Shown piece by piece: positions 50,939-59,431 of a stretch of 64,000 nt of DNA. The DNA is from Cnuibacter physcomitrellae (lineage in GTDB: Bacteria; Actinomycetota; Actinomycetes; Actinomycetales; Microbacteriaceae), in contig NZ_BMHD01000001.1 of NCBI RefSeq assembly GCF_014640535.1, positions 2,420,214 through 2,484,213 on the forward strand. Direction: 5' to 3'. The position numbers and the translations under genes are program-made. The notes under the pieces were generated by a model. That model did not search any database. It was given only the letters and a program-made list of their open reading frames with translations, and was not told the DNA's origin. How positions within the stretch are numbered: the stretch's first letter is position 1; every line of letters begins with the position of its first letter.

Positions 50939-51838
50939 TCAGACCCGCTTGGTGTCGCGGCGGAAGGCCCAGGCCGTCCCCCCGACGAAGATCGCGAGCC
51001 AGACCAGGGCGTTGACCACCCAGAGCAGGTCGACGCTCTCGCCGGTCAGCGGAGCACGGGCGATCTGGCTGATGCCGTAGACGGGCGTGAAGGAGGCGAT
51101 CGTCTGCATGAAGTCGGGCATGCTGCTCACCGGGTAGAAGAGTCCGCCCAGGAAGGCCAGCAGGACGATCGCGAGGCTCGTGATCTGAGCGGCGTTCTCG
51201 CCCGGCACGAGGTAGCCGACCATGAGGCCGAGCGCGGTGAACACGGCGGCCGCCAGCACCCACGCGACGAGGCCGGTCGTGATCCACTGCCACGGCTCGA
51301 GCTGGATGCCGCTGATCGCGCCCGCGGCGAAGGTCGCCACCACGGCGAAGAGGCCGAGCAGCATGCCGGCGATCATCTTGATCACGACGTTCACGAGCGG
51401 GTTGATGGGGGTCAGCCGCAGTTGCCGGCTCCACCCCTGGGCGCGCTCGACGCCGACGGCCGCGCCGGTCTGCGTCGCCGACATCATCGCGCCGTACATC
51501 GCCATCGACACCATGATGTACGCGGCCACCGACGGGCCGCCCTGGTCGAGCGGCGTCGCCGTGAGCGGTTCGTCGCGGAGGGGCAGCCCGATGATGACGA
51601 ACATCACGATCGGGAACGCGATGGTGAAGACGAGCGTGCGCCGGTTGCGCAGCTTGCGCTTCAGCTCGATCCGCAGGTACGTGAGGTTGAAGCCGCCGAA
51701 GGGCGGCACCCTGCGGTCGAGGGCGACCCGGTCGGATGCGGTTGCCGCCTGAGCGGGAGCGGATGCGGTTCCTGCCTGAGCGGGAGCGGATGCGGATCCG
51801 GATCCGGATCCGCCGGTGGTCGTGGTCGCCGCGGTCAT
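50939..51838 (-). CDS. ABC-2 type exporter permease
   Basis: Membrane half of an ABC-2 exporter (DrrB-like), 299 aa. The first 45 residues are a Ser/Ala/Gln/Gly-rich tail with short repeats (APAQAGTASAPAQAATAS). About six helices follow with RNRRTLVFTIAFPIVMFVII and FLGGLFYPVSSMPDFMQTIA. It overlaps the ATPase gene by 4 nt. It probably exports a drug or lipid. Confidence 0.88.
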   Translation of the reverse strand: MTAATTTTGGSGSGSASAPAQAGTASAPAQAATASDRVALDRRVPPFGGFNLTYLRIELKRKLRNRRTLVFTIAFPIVMFVIIGLPLRDEPLTATPLDQGGPSVAAYIMVSMAMYGAMMSATQTGAAVGVERAQGWSRQLRLTPINPLVNVVIKMIAGMLLGLFAVVATFAAGAISGIQLEPWQWITTGLVAWVLAAAVFTALGLMVGYLVPGENAAQITSLAIVLLAFLGGLFYPVSSMPDFMQTIASFTPVYGISQIARAPLTGESVDLLWVVNALVWLAIFVGGTAWAFRRDTKRV

Positions 51839-52812
51839 GAGCGGTCCCCCTTCTGCTGGTCGTCCGCGGGCGGCTGGGCGCCCGTCTCATCGGAGGTGAG
51901 CGCGAGGAAGACGCTCTCGAGGTTCTGCGGGGTGATCTCGACGTTGCGGGCGTCGGTCTGCGTGAGCAGGTATCGCGCCACCGCATCGGAGTCCTTCGTG
52001 TGGAGGACGACGCGGTCGCCCTTGACCTCCACGTCGTCCACGCCCGGGAGCGCCGCGAGCGACACCTGGTCCGCCTGCGGCAGCGTCGCCTGCACGACCC
52101 GGCCCGACACGAGGTTCTTGATCTCGCTCGTCGTGCCGTCCGCCACGATCCGACCGCGACTCATCAGCACGATCCGGTCGGCGTACTCGTCCGCCTCCTC
52201 GAGGTAGTGCGTGGCGAACAGCACCGTCCTGCCGCGGGCGGCGTCGGCGCGGATGGCGCTCCAGAACGAGCGGCGGCCCTCGACGTCCATGCCGGTCGTG
52301 GGCTCGTCGAGGATGAGGAGCCCCGGGTCCGAGAGGAGCGCCATCGCGAAGCGCAGCCGCTGCTGCTGACCGCCCGAGCAGACGCCCACGCGACGGTCGG
52401 CGATCTCCGCGATGCCCGCACGCGCCATCACCTCGGCCACCGGCCGGGTGTCGGCGAAGAGACTCGCCGTGAGCTCGAGCGTCTCGCGCACGGTGATGTC
52501 CTTGAGGAGCCCTCCGGTCTGGAGCACCGCCGACACGAGGCCGTGGGCGATCGCCGCTCGGGGCGCCTCGCCGAAGACTTGCACGCTGCCCTCGTCCGGC
52601 GTGGTGAGGCCGAGGAGCATGTCGATCGTGCTCGTCTTGCCCGCGCCGTTGGGCCCGAGGAAGGCCACGATCTCGCCCTGTCGCACGTGCAGGTCGACAC
52701 CGTCGACGGCGCGGACCGTGCCGAAGCGCTTGACCAGCGCCGTCGCGTCGACCGCGGGGCTGAGGGTGGTGGCGGCGGGTGGCGCCTGCCGGGAGGGTGT
52801 CGTCGTCTGCAT
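51835..52812 (-). CDS. ABC exporter ATP-binding subunit
   Basis: ATPase of a DrrA-like exporter, 325 aa. Walker A GPNGAGKTS lies near residue 54, the Q-loop in VLQTGGLLKDIT, the signature VCSGGQQQRLRFAMAL, Walker B LLILDEPTTGMD and H-loop ATHYLEEAD. First gene of the operon exporter ATPase - permease - kinase - regulator. The ATG at 52812 has a weak CAGGCT -10 6 nt upstream. Confidence 0.92.
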   Translation of the reverse strand: MQTTTPSRQAPPAATTLSPAVDATALVKRFGTVRAVDGVDLHVRQGEIVAFLGPNGAGKTSTIDMLLGLTTPDEGSVQVFGEAPRAAIAHGLVSAVLQTGGLLKDITVRETLELTASLFADTRPVAEVMARAGIAEIADRRVGVCSGGQQQRLRFAMALLSDPGLLILDEPTTGMDVEGRRSFWSAIRADAARGRTVLFATHYLEEADEYADRIVLMSRGRIVADGTTSEIKNLVSGRVVQATLPQADQVSLAALPGVDDVEVKGDRVVLHTKDSDAVARYLLTQTDARNVEITPQNLESVFLALTSDETGAQPPADDQQKGDRS

Positions 52813-52868
52813 GTCTCCAGCCTGGCGTCGACGCGCATCGAGGTCCTCGGCCCTGCGTCACGACCTCG

Positions 52869-52886
52869 CCGTGACATTCGTCACGG
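52869..52886. promoter_or_regulatory. Palindrome upstream of the exporter operon
   Basis: CCGTGAC-ATTC-GTCACGG is a perfect 7-bp inverted repeat, with a further GTCACG at 52857-52862. It lies 57 nt upstream of the exporter ATPase start. Candidate target of the NarL-type regulator. Confidence 0.5.
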
Positions 52887-52979
52887 TGACCCAGCGCGCC
52901 TCCCCCGTCTCCACCGGTCGCGGCGACCCCGCGAGCCCGCCGGACGAGGTCGCCGACGGGAGGATCCGGCTCCGCCCGG

Positions 52980-52985
52980 TATCCT
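52980..52985 (+). promoter_or_regulatory. -10 element of a leaderless lipase transcript
   Basis: TATCCT, 6 nt before ATG 52992; no ribosome site. Confidence 0.5.
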
Positions 52986-52991
52986 GCCCGG

Positions 52992-54224
52992 ATGGGGAAC
53001 GCGACGGAGCGACCGGCCCGAGGCGGCCGTCGCGTGTTCGCTGCGATCGTCCTCACTGTGGTGCTGCTGATCGCGGTCCCCGTCACCGCGGGCGTCGTCG
53101 AGATCGCCGGCCGTCTCGCGGAGGGCGCCGCCTCTGCGGGCGATCCCTCGTTCTACACCCCGCCCACGCCGCTCCCGGCCGGGCAGCCGGGTGACGTCAT
53201 CCGCACCGAGCGCCTCGACGACGGCCCCGAGGGCGCCCTGGCCTGGCGGTTGCTCTATCACTCGACGGATGCGTCGGGCGCCGACATCGCCGTCTCCGGC
53301 ACCATCATCGCCCCCGTCGATGCAGCGAAGGAGGGCGACCGCACCGTCGTGTCGTGGGCGCATCCGACGACCGGCACAGCACCGCGCTGCGCCCCTTCGA
53401 TCGGTGTCGATCCTTTCGACCTGATCGAAGGGCTCGACCGGCTGCTCGCGGCGGGCTACGTGGTCGCCGCCACCGACTATGCAGGGATGGGTGCGCCCGG
53501 GTCTCCGTCGTTCCTCATCGGCGACACCGAGGCCGCGAACGTGCTCGACATCGCCCGTGCGGCACAGCACGTGGACGGCACGGGAGCGAGCGACCGAGTC
53601 GTGCTGTGGGGCCACTCTCAGGGCGGCCACGCCTCGCTCTTCGCGGCGGCCCGCGCGCCCGCCTACTCCCCCGACCTCGAGGTACAGGTGGTCGCCGTCG
53701 CCGCTCCGGCCACCGATCTGGCGAGCCTGCTCTCCGCCGACATCGGCGACGTGTCGGGCGTGACCATCGGCGCCTACGCGTTCGACTCGTACGCGACCGC
53801 CTATGCCTCATCGCTGCCCGCCGATCCGCTCGCGGCGATCCTCACCCAGGCCGGCGCGGACGCGGTCCCGGGGATGGCGGACCTCTGTCTGATCGGCCAG
53901 AACTCGCAGCTGCACGACATCGCGGATCCGCTCATCGGGAGCTTCCTCGCCCACGATCCGACCACGGTCCCGGGGTGGAAGGACGTGCTGGCCCAGAACG
54001 CCGCTCCCACCACCCGGCTCGACGTCCCGCTCTTCGTCGCGCAAGGCGCTTCCGACACCCTCGTCCGCCCCGCTGTCACGGCCTCCTACGTCGTCGCCCA
54101 GCAGGCAGCCGGAACGGACGTCACCTCGGAGACCTACCCGGGCGTCGGCCACGGCGAGATCGCGCTGAAGGTGCTGGACACCCTCCTCCCCTGGCTCGCC
54201 GACCGCGCACCCGCCTCGCGATGA
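52992..54224 (+). CDS. Secretory lipase-family alpha/beta hydrolase
   Basis: Exported ester hydrolase of the LIP (secretory lipase) family, 410 aa. One N-terminal hydrophobic helix (FAAIVLTVVLLIAVPVTAG) acts as signal or anchor. The nucleophile is in GHSQGGHAS, the DYAGMG oxyanion-region loop is present, and the catalytic Asp and His are likely in FVAQGASDTLV and YPGVGHGE. Substrate unknown. It is followed by a second hydrolase 28 nt downstream that has its own -10. Confidence 0.85.
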   Translation: MGNATERPARGGRRVFAAIVLTVVLLIAVPVTAGVVEIAGRLAEGAASAGDPSFYTPPTPLPAGQPGDVIRTERLDDGPEGALAWRLLYHSTDASGADIAVSGTIIAPVDAAKEGDRTVVSWAHPTTGTAPRCAPSIGVDPFDLIEGLDRLLAAGYVVAATDYAGMGAPGSPSFLIGDTEAANVLDIARAAQHVDGTGASDRVVLWGHSQGGHASLFAAARAPAYSPDLEVQVVAVAAPATDLASLLSADIGDVSGVTIGAYAFDSYATAYASSLPADPLAAILTQAGADAVPGMADLCLIGQNSQLHDIADPLIGSFLAHDPTTVPGWKDVLAQNAAPTTRLDVPLFVAQGASDTLVRPAVTASYVVAQQAAGTDVTSETYPGVGHGEIALKVLDTLLPWLADRAPASR

Positions 54225-54239
54225 ACGCGGCGCCGGTCG

Positions 54240-54245
54240 TAGCCT
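54240..54245 (+). promoter_or_regulatory. -10 element of a leaderless hydrolase transcript
   Basis: TAGCCT, 7 nt before GTG 54253; no ribosome site. Confidence 0.5.
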
Positions 54246-54252
54246 CGTCGGT

Positions 54253-55044
54253 GTGAGCGACACACCTCTGCAGCGCGCATCCGTCGACGGGCTCCCGGTC
54301 GTCTTCGTCACCCCCGCGCCCGCGAACGACCGCGGCCGTCTGGCTCTCTTCCTCCCCTTCCTCGGGGGCACGAAGGAGACCGTCGCGCCCCAGCTCGCGC
54401 GACTGGCGCACGACGGCTTCACCGCGGTCGGCCTCGACCCCTTCAGGCTCGGCGAACGCGGCGACGGCGACGACCGGGCGGTCGTCGCGTCGGTGTTCGC
54501 CCACTTCCGACGCGACATGTGGCCCATCCTCGGGCAGACCACGCTCGACGCCGTCCGCGTCCTCGACTGGGCCACCGCACGCTTCCCCGTGGCTGCGGAC
54601 GACATCGTGGCCGGTGGGCTCTCGATGGGGGGCGACATCGGCGTCGCTCTCGCGGGGATCGACCGGCGCGTGACCCGGGTGGCCGCCGTGGGCGCGACGC
54701 CCGACTGGACCCGGCCGGGCATGCGACACGTCGGGAACCCGGAGGAGGTGATCCTCCAGGGCGATCCGACCGCCTTCGGGCAGTGGATGTACTCGCACCT
54801 CGACCCGATGACCCACCCCGGCGGCTACGCTCACGGCCCGGCGATCGCGTTCGAACTGGGCGCGGACGACACGCACGTCCCGCCGGAGGCCGCGACGCGG
54901 TTCCGCGAGGCGCTCCGCGCGGCGGCACCCCTCGCCGCGGAGCGGATGCGCGTGACCGAGCACGCGGGACTGGACCACCTCGGCGCGATCCGCGACACGC
55001 GTGTGGTCGAGTCGGCGCTCGCCTGGCTGGCGGACCCGTCGTAG
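54253..55044 (+). CDS. Alpha/beta hydrolase
   Basis: Soluble serine hydrolase, 263 aa, resembling dienelactone hydrolase/acyl-peptidase-like proteins. The nucleophile elbow is GLSMGGDIG, the oxyanion region LPFLGGTKE, a likely Asp in FELGADDTHV and a His in HAGLDHLGA. The substrate is unknown. GTG start with leaderless spacing to TAGCCT. Its stop codon overlaps the first copy of a 44-nt tandem repeat. Confidence 0.8.
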   Translation: MSDTPLQRASVDGLPVVFVTPAPANDRGRLALFLPFLGGTKETVAPQLARLAHDGFTAVGLDPFRLGERGDGDDRAVVASVFAHFRRDMWPILGQTTLDAVRVLDWATARFPVAADDIVAGGLSMGGDIGVALAGIDRRVTRVAAVGATPDWTRPGMRHVGNPEEVILQGDPTAFGQWMYSHLDPMTHPGGYAHGPAIAFELGADDTHVPPEAATRFREALRAAAPLAAERMRVTEHAGLDHLGAIRDTRVVESALAWLADPS

Positions 55045-55124
55045 GAGCGGGGCGCGCCCATCGCAGGAGCGGGTCGGGCCCGTCGTAGGAGCGGGGCGCG
55101 CCCATCGAAGGAGCCCGTCGGGCC
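55037..55124. repeat. 44-nt tandem direct repeat
   Basis: Two copies (55037-55080 and 55081-55124) with the core GTAGGAGCGGGGCGCGCCCA and GTCGGGCC. It lies in the 84-nt gap between convergent hydrolase and crtEb genes and begins inside the hydrolase stop region. Confidence 0.75.
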
Positions 55125-55128
55125 CGGA

Positions 55129-55989
55129 TCAGGGCGTGAGGATCCAGGTCCAGATGAGGAGGAGGGTGACGAGGAAGCCGGTGACGAAGTTGAGCAGCAG
55201 GAAGCGCCGCCAGCCGCGGTTCGCCCCCTCGGCCTCGGCGTCGGTGATCGACCAGAACGGCAGGATGCTCACCGCGTAGGGCAGGGCGAGCAGACCCGCC
55301 AGCGGGCCGGGCCACGGCGTCAGCAGCATCAGCGCTCCGCTCACCAGGTACGCGACGAAGGCCAGGCGCACTGTGGCGCGAGCGCCGATGACGGTCGCGA
55401 CGGATCCGATGCCGGCCTCCCGGTCGGGGACGATGTCCTGGACCGCGCCGAAGGCGTGGCTCGCGACACCCCAGACGAAGTAGGCCGCGAGGAGCGCCAC
55501 GAGGGCCGGCGTCACGGTCGCACCCGCGAGGGCGAACCCGTAGACGGCCGGGCTGACGAAGTGCGTGCTCGAGGTGAGGGAGTCGAGGAACGGGCGCTCC
55601 TTGAAGCGCAGCACCGGCGCGCTGTACGCGATCACGGCGAAGACGCTCACGGCGAGGACGAGCCACGACAGGGGCGAGCCGGCCAGCACGAGGACCACGA
55701 GGAAGGGCACGTTCGTGATGACCACGCCCCAGAGGGTGATCCGGTGCAGGGACCGGTCGAGCACGGCGCCCTCGACGCCGCCCTTGCGCGGGTTGCGCAG
55801 GTCGGACTCGTAGTCGAAGACGTCGTTGATGCCGTACATGGCGAGGTTGTAGGGCACCAGGAAGTAGATCGTGCCCACGATGAAGACCCAGTCGACCTCG
55901 CGCACGGTCAGCAGGTACGCCGCCGCGAACGGGTACGCGGTGTTGACCCACGACAGCGGGCGCGACGAGAGGAGCAGCTGGCGGATCAT
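55129..55989 (-). CDS. crtEb: Lycopene elongase (UbiA-type prenyltransferase)
   Basis: Membrane prenyltransferase that adds C5 units to lycopene to make C50 carotenoids, 286 aa, about eight helices. The two Asp-rich motifs are NDVFDYESD (residues about 54-62) and DIVPDREAG. The order crtYe-crtYf-crtEb at the cluster end matches the decaprenoxanthin cluster of corynebacteria, supporting this over other UbiA functions. The ATG at 55989 overlaps the crtYf stop in ATGA. Confidence 0.9.
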   Translation of the reverse strand: MIRQLLLSSRPLSWVNTAYPFAAAYLLTVREVDWVFIVGTIYFLVPYNLAMYGINDVFDYESDLRNPRKGGVEGAVLDRSLHRITLWGVVITNVPFLVVLVLAGSPLSWLVLAVSVFAVIAYSAPVLRFKERPFLDSLTSSTHFVSPAVYGFALAGATVTPALVALLAAYFVWGVASHAFGAVQDIVPDREAGIGSVATVIGARATVRLAFVAYLVSGALMLLTPWPGPLAGLLALPYAVSILPFWSITDAEAEGANRGWRRFLLLNFVTGFLVTLLLIWTWILTP

Positions 55990-56363
55990 CGCGGCTCCTC
56001 CCCCGGCTCCGGCGCGCGCGGCGCCACCCGTGCCCGAGGCGCCACACGCGCCCGACGCTCCAGGAGCACCCACAGCGACGGCAGGAGCACGGCCGCTGCG
56101 ATCGCGTAGGCGAAGTCCTCGACCGGCGCGATCCCGATGAAGGCGCCGCTGATGCGATCCGGGGCATACGCCACGAGGCCCACGGCGATCATCACGTTGT
56201 CGAACACGGCCGTCATCACGAGCAGCACGCCGAGGCCGAGGCCTCCCGCCGCCAGCGAACGCCTCAGCACGGCGCCCGACCGACGAGCGAGCACCACCAC
56301 CGCGATGATCCCCACCCCCGCGGTGACCGCGAGGAAGAAGGAGTTGAGCGCCCAGTACGTCAT
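55986..56363 (-). CDS. crtYf: C50 carotenoid cyclase subunit CrtYf
   Basis: Small membrane protein of the heterodimeric lycopene/C50 cyclase, 125 aa, with three helices and the domain signature FDNVMIAVGLVAY and GIAPVEDFAYAI. It is coupled by 4-nt overlaps to both the first subunit and crtEb. The Arg/Pro-rich C-terminus is variable. Confidence 0.9.
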   Translation of the reverse strand: MTYWALNSFFLAVTAGVGIIAVVVLARRSGAVLRRSLAAGGLGLGVLLVMTAVFDNVMIAVGLVAYAPDRISGAFIGIAPVEDFAYAIAAAVLLPSLWVLLERRARVAPRARVAPRAPEPGEEPR

Positions 56364-56719
56364 GCCCCCTCCCCCGCTCCCGCCCGAGACCCGGTCCGGC
56401 GACCCGCAGCGGCGAGCATCCGACGGGCGCCGCAGAACAGCACCATCGTGAGGTAGCAGAGCAGCAGGAGGAAGAAGACCTCTTCCACGGGCAGCTCGGG
56501 AGCGATCACCAGGCCCGTCATGAACGCCGTCTCGCCGCGGCAGAACACGCCGAGACCGATGCCGAAGAGGTCCCAGACGAGGAAGAACACCACGCCCGTG
56601 ACCAGGACCACGACCGCGCGCACGGGAGCCCCGGCGAAGACGAAGAGCCGGAACCGGACGTCGAGCGTGACCATGCCGCCGATCGAGATCAGCAGCGCGC
56701 AGAGGTAGAGGACGCCCAT
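56360..56719 (-). CDS. crtYe: C50 carotenoid cyclase subunit CrtYe
   Basis: First cyclase subunit, 119 aa, with helices at about 3-20, 33-55 and 75-97. The start MGVLYLCALLISIGGMVTLD and the motif PELPVEEVFFLLLLCYLTM match lycopene cyclase domains. It begins 10 nt after the crtI stop, the only non-overlapping junction in the cluster, and ends overlapping crtYf. Confidence 0.9.
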   Translation of the reverse strand: MGVLYLCALLISIGGMVTLDVRFRLFVFAGAPVRAVVVLVTGVVFFLVWDLFGIGLGVFCRGETAFMTGLVIAPELPVEEVFFLLLLCYLTMVLFCGARRMLAAAGRRTGSRAGAGEGA

Positions 56720-56729
56720 CCGCGATCGG

Positions 56730-58529
56730 TCAGCTCCTGCCGCCGGACGGTGCGCCGGGCACCATCCGGTCGACCGTGTCGAGGGGTTCGAGCGGCTCCG
56801 CGAGAGGCGTCGTGGAGACGTCACCGCGCAGGCGCTTGATCACCAGCTCGGCGCTGATGAGGCACATCGGCAGTCCCACTCCGGGCATGGTGGACGCCCC
56901 CGCGTAGTAGAGGCCGTCGACCTTCGAGCTCACGCCCTTCGCCCGGAACATCGCGCTCTGTCGGAGCGTGTGCGCGGGCCCGAGGGCGGTGCCCTTCCAG
57001 GCGTGGAAGTCGTCGGCGAAGTCGGCCGGCCCGACCGTCCGGCGGACGAGGATGCGAGAGGCGAGGTCCGGGATGCCGGCCCAGGCCCCGATCTGCTCGA
57101 TGGCGGCGTCGGCGATGGTCTCGATGCGCGCGTCGCCGTCCCCGTCCACTCCCCCGCGTCCGAGCGAGACGTCCGGAGCGATCGGCACCAGCACGAAGAG
57201 GTTCTCCTCGCCGTCGGGCGCCACGGCAGGGTCGGATGCGCTGGGTCGGCACACGTAGATCGACGCCGGGTCCGGGACGGCCGTGCCGGGCGGGGAGTCG
57301 AAGATCGCGCGGAAGTTCGACCGCCAGTCCTTCGTGAAGAACAGCGTGTGGTGCTCGAGCTCGGGCAGCTCGCCGCGGACGCCCAGCAGGATCAGGACGG
57401 CGGACGGACCCGCGGTCCTCTTCTCCCAGTACGACTCCGGGTAGGTCTGGAGCTCGGGCAGCAGGAGGTCCGTCTCGCTGTGGTGGAGATCGGCGGTCGA
57501 GACGACGAGGTCCGCGTCGATGGAGTGGGCGCGACCCTCCGCATCCGACCAGTTGACCCCGCCCACGTGAGGGAGCTGGCCCTTCGCCGCCTGCCGCGGC
57601 GCCTCGACCGCCGCCGGCACCGTGGCGGCCGGCTCGTATTCCCCTCCGAGCATGCGACGCAGCTCGTCGCGGTCGAGCACCGTGGTGTCGAACTCCGTGG
57701 TGGGGTAGTCGTACGGATCCGCCGGCTTCGTAATGGCCTCGGCCGCCGCTTCCGCCTCGACTGCGAGCACGATGCGGGTCGCTTCGGCCCCCGTGATGAT
57801 CTCGACGCCCTCTCGGCGGGCGATCCGCTCGAGAGCGTGGATCACCGAGGTGAACCCGCCGCGCGGGTAAAGCACGCCGTCGGCGAGGTCGAGGTGGCTC
57901 ATCAGGTGGTACATGCTCGGAGCGGAATACGGCGAGGTACCGAGGAAGACGCCCGGGTAGCCGAGGATCTTCTGCAGCCTGTCGTCGTGGACCGTCCTGC
58001 CTGCGAAGGACATCAGGTTCTCGGTGAGCAGCCGGACCAGCTTGGGGAAGCGCTTCAGCACCGGCCCGACGAGCAGCGGTCGGACCTGGTCGAACGTCGA
58101 GTAGAGGAAGTGCTCCTTGGCGAGCCCGTACGTCTCCGCGGCGGAGTCGAGGTACGCCTCCATCCGCGGTCCCGAGCCCGGCTCGAGCGACTCGAACAGC
58201 GCGATGTTCTCCTCGCGGCTCGCGGCGATGTCGATCGGCTTCGGGTCGCCCTCCGTGTACACGCGGTAGCCCGGGTCGAGGCGCACCAGATCGAGCTCCT
58301 GGTCGGCGCTCGTCCCCATGAGCTTGAAGAAATGGTCGAACACCTCGGGCATGAGGTACCACGACGGGCCGGTGTCGAAGCGGAAGCCGTCCTGCTCCCA
58401 GCTGCCCGCCCGGCCGCCCAGGCTCTCGTTCTTCTCCAGGAGCGTCACCTGACGTCCCTCGCGGGCCAGCAGCGCCGCCGTGGCCAGGCCGCTGATCCCT
58501 CCTCCGATCACGACCGCTCTCGACGTCAC
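56730..58529 (-). CDS. crtI: Phytoene desaturase
   Basis: FAD-dependent desaturase converting phytoene to lycopene, 599 aa. The nucleotide-binding fold is VVIGGGISGLATAALLAREG at residues 5-24. FDTGPSWYLMP is conserved, and the C-terminal FAD motif is LYYAGASTMPGVGLPMCL. It is about 70 residues longer than usual because of an insert at about 270-345 (ITKPADPYDYPTTEFDTT and neighbouring segment). GTG start overlaps the crtB stop in GTGA. Confidence 0.95.
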   Translation of the reverse strand: MTSRAVVIGGGISGLATAALLAREGRQVTLLEKNESLGGRAGSWEQDGFRFDTGPSWYLMPEVFDHFFKLMGTSADQELDLVRLDPGYRVYTEGDPKPIDIAASREENIALFESLEPGSGPRMEAYLDSAAETYGLAKEHFLYSTFDQVRPLLVGPVLKRFPKLVRLLTENLMSFAGRTVHDDRLQKILGYPGVFLGTSPYSAPSMYHLMSHLDLADGVLYPRGGFTSVIHALERIARREGVEIITGAEATRIVLAVEAEAAAEAITKPADPYDYPTTEFDTTVLDRDELRRMLGGEYEPAATVPAAVEAPRQAAKGQLPHVGGVNWSDAEGRAHSIDADLVVSTADLHHSETDLLLPELQTYPESYWEKRTAGPSAVLILLGVRGELPELEHHTLFFTKDWRSNFRAIFDSPPGTAVPDPASIYVCRPSASDPAVAPDGEENLFVLVPIAPDVSLGRGGVDGDGDARIETIADAAIEQIGAWAGIPDLASRILVRRTVGPADFADDFHAWKGTALGPAHTLRQSAMFRAKGVSSKVDGLYYAGASTMPGVGLPMCLISAELVIKRLRGDVSTTPLAEPLEPLDTVDRMVPGAPSGGRS

Positions 58530-59431
58530 TCCGCTGCTTCCTTCTCGACCGCCCGTGGCAGCCGCCCGACGGCGGCCCCTGCAGCTATTCTCGCCTTCAC
58601 CGGGTTGGGAACGCGGATGCGGGTCGTCATGAGCGTGGCGGCGGGCGTGTCGCGAAGTCGTGTCGCCAACTCCTCGAAGAGCCCCTGGGCCAGGGCCACC
58701 GCCCTCCGCGACGACGGCGGGAGCCCGGGCAGACAGCGGGCAGCGCAGGCGAGGTCGTCGTCGATCTCGGCCAGGATCTGCGCCTTCTGGGCCTCCGTGA
58801 ACGACTCGACCGTCACATCCGGGAAGTAGCTGCGCCCGAGGGAGCGGAAGTCCGCGGCCAGGTCGCGGAGGAAGTTGATCTTCTGGAACGCCGCTCCGAG
58901 GTGCTTCGCGCCGGTCTCGAGACGCGCTCGCTCCGACGGGGTCACGTCGACTCCACGCAGGAACGCCGCGAGGCACATCAGGCCGACGACCTCGGCCGAT
59001 CCGTACACGTAGTCGTCGAACGACGCGCGGTCGTGGGCCGTCCGGGTGATGTCGGCGCGCATGGACCGGAAGAACGGACGCGTGAGGTCGGTTCCGATGC
59101 CGACCTGCCTGGAGGTCAGCGCGAAGGCGTGCACGATGAGGTTGGTGCTGTATCCGACGCGGATGGCCTGCTCGGTCTCCGCCTCGAGCGCATCCAGCCG
59201 CTCGCGGATCCCGTCGGCGTCGAGGTGCGCCGACTCCCCCAGCCCGTCGACGACCTCGTCGGCGATCCGCACCAGCGCGTAGATGTTCTCGACGTCGCGG
59301 CGCACCGTCGGACCCAGCAGACGCGCGGCCAGACCGAAGGAGGTCGAATAGCGGCGGATCACGATCGCCGCCGTCTCGACGGCGACACGGTCGTAGAGCG
59401 AGAGCTGCGACTCGCGCGCGGCCTCGGTCAT
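58526..59431 (-). CDS. crtB: Phytoene synthase
   Basis: Condenses two GGPP to phytoene, 301 aa. The two Asp-rich motifs are RIADEVVDGLG and NFLRDLAADFRSLGRSYFP. The overall squalene/phytoene synthase fold and length are normal. The ATG at 59431 overlaps the crtE stop in ATGA, and its end overlaps crtI. Confidence 0.95.
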   Translation of the reverse strand: MTEAARESQLSLYDRVAVETAAIVIRRYSTSFGLAARLLGPTVRRDVENIYALVRIADEVVDGLGESAHLDADGIRERLDALEAETEQAIRVGYSTNLIVHAFALTSRQVGIGTDLTRPFFRSMRADITRTAHDRASFDDYVYGSAEVVGLMCLAAFLRGVDVTPSERARLETGAKHLGAAFQKINFLRDLAADFRSLGRSYFPDVTVESFTEAQKAQILAEIDDDLACAARCLPGLPPSSRRAVALAQGLFEELATRLRDTPAATLMTTRIRVPNPVKARIAAGAAVGRLPRAVEKEAAE

